NCBI RefSeq assembly: GCF_002099425.1
Contig: NW_018344215.1
Location: forward strand, 1,669,001-1,733,000
Reading direction: 5' to 3'
Source of the DNA: Phascolarctos cinereus
Taxonomy: Eukaryota; Chordata; Mammalia; Diprotodontia; Phascolarctidae
DNA length: 64,000 nucleotides
In this document: one piece after another, positions 10,419 through 18,395 of the stretch
Layout: each line of letters starts with the position of its first letter
Position numbering within the stretch: the first letter of the stretch is position 1
The notes under the pieces: generated by a model
Database searches by the model: none
Seen by the model: the letters and a program-made list of their open reading frames with translations, nothing else
What the model was told of the DNA's origin: nothing
Made by a program: the position numbers and the translations under genes

Positions 10419-10981
10419 CCCTTGACAGGAATCAATCTTGATTAGTGAACAGCTAATGAGGGGATGGACACATTAATGAGGAGGTGGACTGAAAGTCTTC
10501 GGTTCCTCCTGCTGAGAATGTGACTTGATCATGAGACTCAGCTGCCTGCAGCAATCTAGACAAAAGAATCCATCTCTACCCAGAACTCTCTGGTTGGTTT
10601 TCTCCTTCATGAGCTGGGTTCCACTAGACTGCAATGGAAGGGTGCAAGGACATGGGCTCAAGGTTTTAGGGCTGGAATGCACCTAGACTAGATTCTGCAG
10701 ATCACTCTAAATGGAAAGTAAGGTCTTCTAGTTCGGTGGTGATCCTCCCAAGATCATGGAACATGTACTCTGAGGATTAGGCTAATCTCATCTATCAACC
10801 TTGTACTTCAGAGATTGGCTGAATGAGCTATAAGAGCTGGTCCCTGAATGAGGAAATAGAAAGGAAAAATTTTAATCCTAATTTAATGATTAGTTATTAA
10901 TATAATAGAAAATAAATCACTTTTCTAAGTTGGCAGAGGGAGAGCTAACATACTTATTCAATCAAACAAAATATTATATAG
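10419..10981. other. Repeat-poor intronic stretch
   Basis: No transposon recognised. Together with 10040-10246 it forms the site that received the WSINE1-like copy. AT-rich near 10870-10920. Confidence 0.35.
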
Positions 10982-11020
10982 CACACACACATATATACAC
11001 ATATACATAAATACATATTT
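10982..11020. repeat. (CA)n/(TA)n short microsatellite
   Basis: cacacacacatatatacac followed by degenerate atacat units. Confidence 0.8.
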
Positions 11021-11048
11021 TTTCAGAGTATATATCAAATAAACAGGG

Positions 11049-11160
11049 CAGCCAGGTGGTGCAGTAAAGAGAGTAGAGGGCCTGGAGTCCAGAAGACATT
11101 TTCTTGAGTTCAAATCTGGCTTCAGACTAGCTGTGTGACCCTGGGCAAATCACAGTCTCC
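11049..11160 (+). repeat. tRNA-derived SINE, 5' part
   Basis: 'gggcagccaggtggtgcagt' through 'agctgtgtgaccctgggcaa'; the 3' tail is missing. Confidence 0.8.
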
Positions 11161-11455
11161 ATGGGGAGGGAGAGACTGGCAACAGGGGCCTCAGGAAATA
11201 CTTTTTATAGGAAATGGTGAATGAGCTGAATCTTGAAGGAGACTTGAGATTCTAAGGGGCAGAGATGAGGACACAGGGAATTTCAGGCTTGGAGACAGCA
11301 TGTACAAAGGCAAGAAGAGAGGAGCTGTTGTATTTACAGAAAGTAAATGAGGTCAAGCATGACCTCATTGTAAAATGCTTGGAGGGGAGTAAAATATAAG
11401 AAGACTGGAAATGTAAGGAAGGAGCCAGGTTGTGAATAACTTTAAGTAACAAAGG
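11161..11455 (+). repeat. Ancient LINE-like repeat, family unresolved
   Basis: 'gagctgaatcttgaaggaga', 'ttctaaggggcagagatgag' and 'gccaggttgtgaataacttt' belong to a mammal-wide repeat, probably of the L2/L3 (CR1 clade) 3' region. A SINE interrupts it at about 11456. Confidence 0.55.
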
Positions 11456-11695
11456 AGGGCAGCTATGTAGTGCAGTGGATAGAGCACCAGGACTACAGTT
11501 AGAAAGACCTGAGGTCAAATCCTGGCTGTGTGACCTTGGGCAAGTCACTTAACTGCTATTTGCCTCAGTTTCCTCATCTGTAAAATGGGAGCAATTATAG
11601 AACCTACCTTCCAGAATTGTTATGAGGATCAAATGAGATATTTGTAAAGGACTTAGCATATAGTAGGTACCATGCAAATGGTAGTATTATTATTA
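11456..11695 (+). repeat. MIR-tailed marsupial SINE
   Basis: Marsupial head 'ggcagctatgtagtgcagtg' joined to a full MIR-like end 'attgttatgaggatcaaatg', 'agtaggtacc' and 'attattatta'. It sits inside the preceding LINE-like repeat. Confidence 0.85.
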
Positions 11696-11972
11696 CTTGC
11701 CCAAGGTCACACAGATATTGTTAGAGACAGAATTTGAACCTCCCTCCTCTGACTTCAGAACCAGTGCTTTTCTAACTGAGCCTCCTCAGCTAAGTTCTTG
11801 ATAATCTTACATTTAATTTCCTCACTTCTCACAGAGAACAGTGATACCCAAAGAGGGAAGGATATTTGATTACAAGTTATATGACTAATAAGTGTTCCAG
11901 CTGGGATTTGAACCCAGGCAGGTCTCTTCTAAAATCTGGTTGAGGATTTTTTCTACTGTGCCACACTTGCTT
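11696..11972 (-). repeat. Two MIR fragments in tandem
   Basis: First (about 11696-11790): 'cttgcccaaggtcacacaga' and 'agaatttgaacctccctcct'. Second (about 11815-11972): 'cccaaagagggaaggatatt', 'gctgggatttgaacccaggc' and 'ctactgtgccacact'. Confidence 0.65.
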
Positions 11973-12017
11973 TTTCCTATTCCTCTCCTATTTTCCTTTC
12001 TCTGCATTATGAGAGGA

Positions 12018-12150
12018 CATATTGCATAGGAGGATAGATTTCTACTCAAGGTAGGAAGAGCTGAGTTCAAGTCCTGCCTCTTAGATACATGGGCCGTGTG
12101 ACCTTGGCCAAGTCACTTAACTTTCCAATGATCTAGGAAACTTTCTAGAA
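12018..12150 (+). repeat. MIR fragment
   Basis: 'agctgagttcaagtcctgcc' and 'gtgtgaccttggccaagtca'. Confidence 0.65.
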
Positions 12151-12864
12151 CTGTGAGTCACAGAGTATGTTTGCTAGTACTCATCAGGAGTTCTCTACAT
12201 TAATAAAATGTCAGTTCTGTTTCAAACACATAATTTAAAACAAAATTTATAAATGTTTATTCATTATGGACTTAAGTCCAGAGGTATTGTGACCATTTAG
12301 GGACGAGAGAGCATCTTGGGCATGGGATATGAAAAGTTTCCACCCTCCTGACTCCTACTCCTTAGGGTCTCCCATCCCCTCTGAGGTCAGGAGAGAGAGG
12401 TGTTATGGCTATTTCTGACACTGGGGGGCAGTGGTGTCACTGGAGAGAGATGTTGCCATAGCAACAGACAGGCTTGTTTTAATGATTGGCGAGTTTCAAC
12501 TCTACTACCACATGCCCTTTGAGTAATTCCTTTCAACATATCTGGGTACCTGATCACACCATCTTCCATAGTTCACATCTGGGCAGTATGGACATGGCCT
12601 TGACCTTCTAGCCAAAGGCCAGCTCGGTTCCACAGGAGTCCAGTTCTAAATGACATATGAAACAAGAAGAGATTTCAGATCAGACTTTGTGCCGGGAACA
12701 TAACATATGTGGCAGAGAATCTGGCATTATGTAGGCACAACTCTTGGGCTCATCACGTAGAAATCCCCACCCCCAATATTTTGTGTTTACAACTGGCTTT
12801 GTGGCTGCAAGGATGCTCTTAGATGCCAAGTTCATGGGCTCTGTAACAACTGTCAAAGCTAAGA
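12151..12864. other. Repeat-free block with an X-box-like palindrome
   Basis: No transposon recognised over 0.7 kb. It carries the X-box-like site at 12452-12465. A candidate conserved non-coding block. Confidence 0.4.
12452..12465. promoter_or_regulatory. RFX X-box-like palindrome
   Basis: GTTGCCATAGCAAC differs from the ideal RFX-family X-box GTTGCCATGGCAAC at one central base. Both half-sites are perfect. RFX occupancy is inference. Confidence 0.45.
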
Positions 12865-12912
12865 ACGACTAGCATACAGTAAGCACTTAATAAAGGTTTG
12901 TTGAATGGAACT
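12865..12912 (+). repeat. L2/MIR 3' terminus
   Basis: 'agtaagcacttaataaaggt' then 'ttgttgaatggaactgaatt'. Confidence 0.6.
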
Positions 12913-12934
12913 GAATTGTGTTTTGGGATTGAGG

Positions 12935-13133
12935 CTTGGGCATGGTGGCCAGAGTGTTTACCTTGTATCTGAAAGACCTAGGTTCAAATCCCAACACTAC
13001 CCCTTACTAGTTTTGTCAAGTGGTTTCCTTATCTATAAAATGGGGACAATAATTCCTGCTAGTGTCTGCCTCACAAGAATACTGTGAAGTTCAAATGAGA
13101 TATTGTATATAAAGTACTTTGCAAACCTTAAAG
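12935..13133 (+). repeat. MIR SINE, near full length
   Basis: 'aggttcaaatcccaacacta', 'tatctataaaatggggacaa', 'aaagtactttgcaaacctta'. Confidence 0.75.
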
Positions 13134-13379
13134 GGGATAAGACATCTGCCTCCCAGGTTTAAATGAGAGAACTTTTGTCCTGCTTTGCGAATGTTAATTG
13201 CTACGAAAATGCTTATGATGCTGTAGCAATAATCTAGATGCTCTTTCATAACCCCAGCAACTAGTACAATGTCTCAATACTTTTTGCAGGGGAGAGTAGG
13301 AATAGATTGGGCCTGTGATTTCATGGGTAGGAAGCTCCCAGTGAGGACTTCCCTTTGCTGATGTAGATCAGTGCCTACT
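13134..13379. other. Intronic stretch, no clear feature
   Basis: No recognisable repeat except a MIR-like 'aaatgagagaacttttg'; no gene. Confidence 0.3.
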
Positions 13380-13540
13380 TTCCAAGTTGAGAGCTGGAGG
13401 GTTGTCTTGGGCAGCCCATATGTAGTGGAGCAGGGGCTTGAACCCAGTTCTTGCTGGTTCCAAGACCAGTTCTTTATCCACTAAGCCTTTGCTTACCTGG
13501 CACATAGTAGGTGTTTAATAAATTCTTATTGGTTGATGTA
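13380..13540. repeat. MIR (minus) abutting L2/MIR end (plus)
   Basis: 'ggcttgaacccagttcttgc' and 'ctttatccactaagcc' read as MIR on the minus strand. From 13490, 'ggcacatagtaggtgtttaa' then 'taaattcttattggttg' reads as a plus-strand 3' terminus. Confidence 0.6.
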
Positions 13541-13604
13541 TGTGTTGGTGTAAATATCAAGGATTACCTCTGTGAATGGGGTAGCAAAAATTAGATCCCA
13601 GCAT

Positions 13605-13690
13605 AGAGTTCTTGAATTTTAGAGTTGACAGAGACTTTTGAGTTCATGTAGTCCAACAACTCTGTTTTACAGATAGGGAAACTTTAATCT
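13605..13690 (-). repeat. MIR3 3' fragment
   Basis: 'cttgaattttagagttgaca', 'catgtagtccaacaactct', 'tttacagatagggaaac'. Confidence 0.7.
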
Positions 13691-13859
13691 GGCTGTTTGA
13701 AAAATCTTACCGAATGAAAAATGTAAAAGAAGAAAAGCAGTGGCAGTGGAGGTATGGAGCCTGCCGTCTCTCTGCTCAGGAGAGGATCATTTGAACATTA
13801 AAGGACCTAGCCCTGAGTCCCAGTTCATTCTAGCTCTGTGACAGCTAACCACTTAATAT

Positions 13860-14270
13860 CAACTCACATTTACATAGTGATTCAAAGTTTACAGAATGTT
13901 TTTTTGGTTAAACTCTTTTGAGATAGGGTCTGTCTGGAAGAAATTTTAGAGATCAAATAGTATAGCCCTATCAATTTAGAAATGTGGAAACTGAGGAAAC
14001 GTGCAGGGTTATTTCATTTTTTGTCTTCATTGCCCCAGCTACTGGCTTAGTGCTCGGTGATGATTGCTTAGGGTCATAGGAAGGGGCAGATCTGGGATTT
14101 GTACTCTGCTTCTCTTCTAAAACCCATGACCTTTCCTAAACTTCATGTTCTCCATTTACTAGACGAGGAAACTGAAATTCAGGCGAAATAATTCACCCAG
14201 GTTCACACAGCCGGTCAGAGCTGGGACTTGGACATCGGTCTCCCGACTCCCACCATGTCTGGCTCTCTTT
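13860..14270 (-). repeat. Cluster of MIR and MIR3 fragments
   Basis: 13860-13910 'aactcacatttacatagtga' (MIR 3' end); 13930-14010 'gatcaaatagtatagcccta' and 'aatgtggaaactgagg' (MIR3); 14125-14270 'ctagacgaggaaactgaaat' and 'cacccaggttcacacagccg' (MIR). Confidence 0.6.
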
Positions 14271-14562
14271 TAGTTACATCATACGCTTTCTCCAATAAGT
14301 ATGCCTTTGGAATTACAGAGACTGTATGTTTTTGTTTTTTTGGGGGGAAGTTGTTGGTTGTCTGAATGTTAACCCCATGGATTCCCTAGAAACTGCATAG
14401 TAAAATGAAAGGCATTCGTGTGACCTACAACAGTGGTTTTCCAGAGAATTTACCTACGTGTAAAAATATTTGCTAGTCTTTGCAAAAACAAAAACACAAC
14501 AACAAAAAAACCCATGGAGGCTCAAAATGGCATCTAGTCATTTTTTTTTTGTTAGCTAGGAA
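14271..14562. other. Intronic stretch, no feature recognised
   Basis: Homopolymer-rich (T at 14331, A at 14487, T at 14540) but no transposon or gene. Confidence 0.3.
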
Positions 14563-14720
14563 TAGACAGAGTAGTATAATGTAAGTGTGGAATAAGGAAT
14601 ACCTGGGCTGAAGACCTGTCTCTGCCACATCCTAGATGCCTGACTCTGGAAAAGTCACTGAACTGCTCAGTGCCCCCAGAAAATGCTCTAAACTCTAAGT
14701 TAATAGATCTGCCACGTGGG
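14563..14720 (+). repeat. tRNA-derived SINE with 'ctctaagtt' 3' domain, partial
   Basis: 'gggctgaagacctgtctctg', 'ctggaaaagtcactgaactg' and 'ctcagtgcccc' resemble the element at 27880-28080, so both may belong to one marsupial SINE family. Diverged. Confidence 0.5.
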
Positions 14721-15320
14721 CGGGGGGAAGGAGGGGGTTTCAACACTAAGGTGGGGGGAAGAAACACATGGATGAAATTATAGTTTGAGACCAAAAAAAA
14801 AAATCCTTTCAGAAAGCTCATACTGTGACAAGGTCACACAAAATAAAAACTATTTACTTAAAAAGATTCCAAAGGAAACTGAATTCTAGATAGTACAACT
14901 GTATATAAAAGAGTAGATAAAATAATATAGTGTTTTAAGGTGCACATACCTCCCCCCTCCCCCCAAGATGAAAGACAGGATCTCCATCCTTGGTACTCTT
15001 CTCAACGCAGTGAAGTGGTAATATCATGTTTTCTTCTGTGATTTCCTCTGTAAGTTGAAACTCTGGAGAAGTTGTTGAACACGTGAGCATCAGACAAACA
15101 GAAAGCATGTTTCTAGTGAGTCCTAGATGGGTTGTGACCAGCCTTGGTGGAGGAAGTTCCCACACCTAAACATCCCTACATGCATATACCATGCAGTCTA
15201 TTGTCATCCATTCATTAAACAAACATTTACAAGGTGCCAGCTTCCGTGAGGATAATTTTCAGACTTTTTCCCTATGCTAAAATGTGGTGCAAATGCACCC
15301 TGTGGTTGTAACTGCACAAA
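14721..15320. other. Intronic stretch, no feature recognised
   Basis: No assignable repeat or gene; a short C-run lies at 14950-14966. A 76-codon minus frame (14935-15165) has no recognisable domain. Confidence 0.35.
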
Positions 15321-15325
15321 TTGTG

Positions 15326-15379
<54 letters not shown>
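15321..15379. repeat. (TG)n microsatellite
   Basis: About 28 TG dinucleotides with one TGCG interruption near the left end. Confidence 0.97.
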
Positions 15380-15381
<2 letters not shown>

Positions 15382-15404
15382 ATTGAAGCAAATTGGAAAA
15401 CCCA

Positions 15405-15578
15405 AGAACAAGACTACTTCCTGACTACATTTGAAGGGCCTGGGTTTGAATTCTGGCTCTGCCATCTATTATGCAATTTTGTAGACATCACTTCATCTCT
15501 CTCAGCCTCAGTTTCCTCCTCTGTAAAATGGAAGATTAGAGAAGTGGATCTGAATGGTTCCTTTCAGCTCTAAAAAGT
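15405..15578 (+). repeat. MIR3 SINE
   Basis: 'gggcctgggtttgaattctg', 'cctcagtttcctcctctgta', then 'tcctttcagctctaaaaagt'. Confidence 0.75.
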
Positions 15579-17016
15579 GAACTAAAAATCTTAAGGCAGT
15601 TCAGGACACCTTACATACAGTCCAAATAGTTGGTGGAAAGTGTTTGGGGAAGGAGATGTCCTGAATTATTCCAAAAAGATGTTGAACCTGGTTTATTCTC
15701 CACATGTAAATACCCTCTACTCCAGCCCTTTCATTTTCCAGTGGAGAAAACTGACCTTAGAGAAGTGGCTGCAGCCAGAGCAGATTGGAACCCCATTCTT
15801 CCATGGAACTTGCAATCCAGAATTTCTTCTCATTGCACTAGGACCTGGGGGCCATATGCAGTGGACAGCCGCCATTTGGCAGCCAGTCTTCTGGAAAGAG
15901 AGCCCTGATTCAGCCAATTAAAAAAAGTGATCGAAATTGGAGAAGACTCCCCTAGTGCTTCAGATATGTGACGTGGTCAGCCATAGCACTCATTAAAGGG
16001 CACCAGATTTCTGGTCACCTTCAAAAGCTTTATGTTTGGGGAGGATTGCTTTTTCTTTCAGACTCTTACAGGAAAGGCTCAAGCAAGTGGCCACTCTTTA
16101 TGGCTATACAATTTGCTATCCCAAGAACAGTGGTGTGGAGGTCTGGTAAAGATGCTCTGAAGCTGTATGAGTTAGAGAAGATTGAGAGTTGTTTGGATAC
16201 TGCCCATTGGTGGAGTCCTCTGTTCACAAAGGACCATCCGGCAGACGGAATAAGGGGTGGGAGGTGGGGTGGAGATCAAATGTTTGCCAGAAAAATAATG
16301 CTAAATTCAGCATCTGCAAACAAAACCCCAAGGAAAAAGCCAAACTGGGACTTTTTATTATTCTCCCAGAGCTGCAGTGGGGCCAGGACGAGAGGCTGTG
16401 GAATTCAATTTACTGCAGGGTCTCCTCTCTTCTAAGTCTCTGTCTTCAGTCTCTCTTCCTCAAGGCTCATCTCTGGGGCTCTTTTTATTAAAGCAGATCT
16501 GTATTGTGTTCCCAGCAACTTGGTTTTTTGGAGATATGATGCTGGGAAGGGTAGGGCTTATTTTAAAAATACACTTTTGTTTTTGTACCTCAGTAGTGAT
16601 CTCTACCCCATCACACACACAGAACCATTGGAGGGAGTAAAAGGATCGTAAGAGATCCATCGATGGGCAGGAAGGAGGGCCATGAGTATGGCAGGAGTCA
16701 GAAGGGAGGAACAGCCGCTTCGCCAAACGTCAAGCCCCAAATTCGTCCCTTCTAGGCTGCCCGAGGCATCTCCATCCCTCGATTCTATTTCAGTTTGAAG
16801 GCGGCTGAAAGTAGGTAGCATGACAGGCAGGGAATGAGTCGAAGACAATTCTGGAAAAGGGATAAAAAGGGGAGAGGGGGAGGAGGAGCACGGGCGAAGG
16901 CTTCTCTCCATCAATCAGCATCCCCTCTGCCTTTGCATCGCTCCCTCAGTCTCTTGCAAGTTTCTCTTTAGGTGTGACTCACTTGCAGATGGGAACATAG
17001 GGCGGGCAGGTGAGGG
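15579..17016. other. PRKG1: Repeat-free proximal upstream region of the beta promoter
   Basis: No transposon recognised over 1.4 kb directly before the CpG island, unusual in this repeat-rich window. Several frames of 90-155 codons overlap in different phases with no shared domain, so coding is unlikely. It may hold promoter-proximal regulatory sequence. Confidence 0.45.
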
Positions 17017-17022
17017 GTGTGT

Positions 17023-17081
<59 letters not shown>
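17017..17081. repeat. (TG)n microsatellite at the island edge
   Basis: About 32 TG units with one TA interruption, ending exactly where CpG-rich sequence begins. Confidence 0.97.
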
Positions 17082-17083
<2 letters not shown>

Positions 17084-17686
17084 GGCGCACAGCCCGGGCA
17101 CACTGGGCCGGGTACCGGTAGGCAGGGAGCCGATCTCTTTTGCGGATCCCAGCCTCGGCTAACATTCCTCTACACCTCCGGCGTCACCAGCTTTGGAGCT
17201 GGACAAAGTCAACCGTGAACACCAGGTTGTTCGCCCGCCTCATTCCATTTCCCCAGGACCGGCGCAGCTCCTCAGGGGGCTCGCCTCTCCCCGCCTGGAG
17301 TGTGCCACCCCACCCACGCCGCGTACCCCATAAACGCCGTCTGCCTGGCTCCGCCTAAAACTCCCTCCCAGGGGGCCAAGGAGGCACTTCTCTGCTCTCC
17401 TCCTCTGCTGGCTGGAGCTCACTCCGTTTCCTCCCTCCCTGGCTCCTTCTCTGCCAGCCAGCCGCAGGACCTCGACCAAGTCCAGTTCCCTGCTTCCCTG
17501 CTCCCGCCCCTGTGCCCTCGCCCCCCTCCCCCAACGCCCCAGCCCTTCCCCGTCTCTGGTGGGGCAGAAGCTACCGCTCAGCTCCGCCCCCCCTCGCCAG
17601 GGCTCCGGGGCTCGTCTCCCCCGCCCCGAGAAGCGGAATCCGCACAGCCAAAGTCTCCAGGGCGCTGGGCGGCCGTCCGACTGGGC

Positions 17687-17770
17687 ATGCTCCGTGGCCC
17701 CGCCGGGCTGAGCTCGGGAGCGGGGAGGCAGCAGCGGCGGCGGCGGGCGCGGGGGCCGGGGCAGCCGTAG
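17687..17770 (+). other. Candidate upstream ORF in the beta 5' leader, 27 codons
   Basis: The ATG at 17687 has G at -3 and C at +4. The frame is Arg/Gly/Pro-rich and stops at 17768-17770, 266 nt before the main ATG and in a different frame. It matters only if transcription starts upstream of 17687. Confidence 0.35.
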
Positions 17771-17950
17771 AGGCAGCCGCGGGAGCAGCAGAGGCTCAGC
17801 GGCGGCCGCCGAGGGGGCAGCTCGGGCCGCCCGTCGGGCGTGCGCGGCTACTCGCCGCCCGCTGCCCGCCGCCGCCGCCGCTGCTGCTGCTGCCGCTGCC
17901 CGTGCCGGGGCCGGGGGGAGCAGGGGCACCGGGGGGAGCAGGGGCACCCG

Positions 17951-17972
17951 CGGCGGCGGCGGCGGCGGCGGG
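17951..17972 (+). repeat. (CGG)7 trinucleotide run in the 5' leader
   Basis: Seven uninterrupted CGG units about 65 nt before the start codon. Next to it, from 17908, lies a duplicated block containing ggggggagcaggggcacc twice. Confidence 0.85.
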
Positions 17973-18036
17973 GACTCGGCCCAAAGTTGCGGGGGCACCG
18001 CGCCGCCGAGCGAGCGGGGGCCCGGGGCCAGCCAGC

Positions 18037-18389
18037 ATGGGCACGCTGCGAGACCTGCAGTACGCGCTCCAGGAGAAGATCGAGGAGCTGAGGCAGCGCG
18101 ACGCGCTCATAGACGAGCTGGAGCTCGAGCTCGACCAGAAGGACGAGCTCATCCAGAAGCTGCAGAACGAGCTGGACAAGTACCGCTCGGTGATCCGGCC
18201 CGCCACGCAGCAGGCGCAGCAGGCGCAGCAGGCGGCTCAGCAGCAGGCGGCGCAGCAGCCCGGCGGCGGCGCGGGGAGCGGCGGCGGCGAGCCCCGCACC
18301 AAGCGCCAGGCCATCTCAGCCGAGCCCACTGCCTTCGACTTGCAGGACCTCAGCCACGTGACGCTGCCCTTCTACCCCAAGAGCCCCCA
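18037..18389 (+). CDS. PRKG1: PRKG1 beta isoform, first coding exon (residues 1-117 plus 2 nt)
   Basis: Encodes the N-terminus of cGMP-dependent protein kinase I beta, the serine/threonine kinase that mediates NO/cGMP relaxation of smooth muscle. Residues 1-50 are identical to my recall of human PRKG1-beta and form a dimerising zipper with Leu/Ile at 4, 11, 18, 25, 32, 39 and 46. Asp26 and Glu31, reported to contact IRAG and TFII-I, are present. Residues 84-118 ([14 protein letters not shown]... to ...FYPKSPQ) hold the pseudosubstrate/autoinhibitory motif RTKRQAIS, with one change from human (FDIQ to FDLQ). Residues 61-83 are an expanded Gln/Ala/Gly linker, 14 residues longer than in human, lacking the Ser63 autophosphorylation site. 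The ATG has A at -3 and G at +4 and is the first ATG in its frame after the upstream stop at 17356. The exon ends in phase 2 before GTAAGC; cGMP-binding and kinase domains lie in later exons outside the window. Confidence 0.97.
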
Positions 18390-18395
18390 GTAAGC
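18390..18395 (+). other. PRKG1: Splice donor of PRKG1 beta exon 1
   Basis: GTAAGC after ...CCCCA. It splits the Gln codon of the conserved KSPQ, matching the human exon boundary as I recall it. Confidence 0.9.

Larger units (their letters stand above)
1..17081 (+). other. PRKG1: Inferred intron of PRKG1 alpha transcript, upstream of beta promoter
   Basis: No coding exon is recognisable here. In human PRKG1 the alpha-specific first exon lies tens of kb upstream of the beta-specific first exon in the same orientation (recalled knowledge), so this stretch is inferred to be intron of the alpha transcript and upstream region of the beta promoter. The alpha exon (a protein starting MSELEEDFAKIL) was looked for and is absent. 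The content is SINEs, LINE fossils and microsatellites, listed separately. Confidence 0.6.

Noticed and set aside
17240-17998. 252-codon minus-strand frame in the CpG island
   Set aside because: Ala/Pro/Arg low-complexity translation of GC-rich DNA opposite the PRKG1 leader; no domain, no separate promoter or splice evidence.
17512-18036. Upstream-extended PRKG1 protein starting at 17512
   Set aside because: Position 17512 is GTG, not ATG; human cGKI-beta starts at MGTLRDL, and 18037 is the first ATG in frame with a good context.
17796-18206. 136-codon minus-strand frame opposite PRKG1 exon 1
   Set aside because: Ser-rich shadow of the Glu/Asp/Lys-rich zipper codons.
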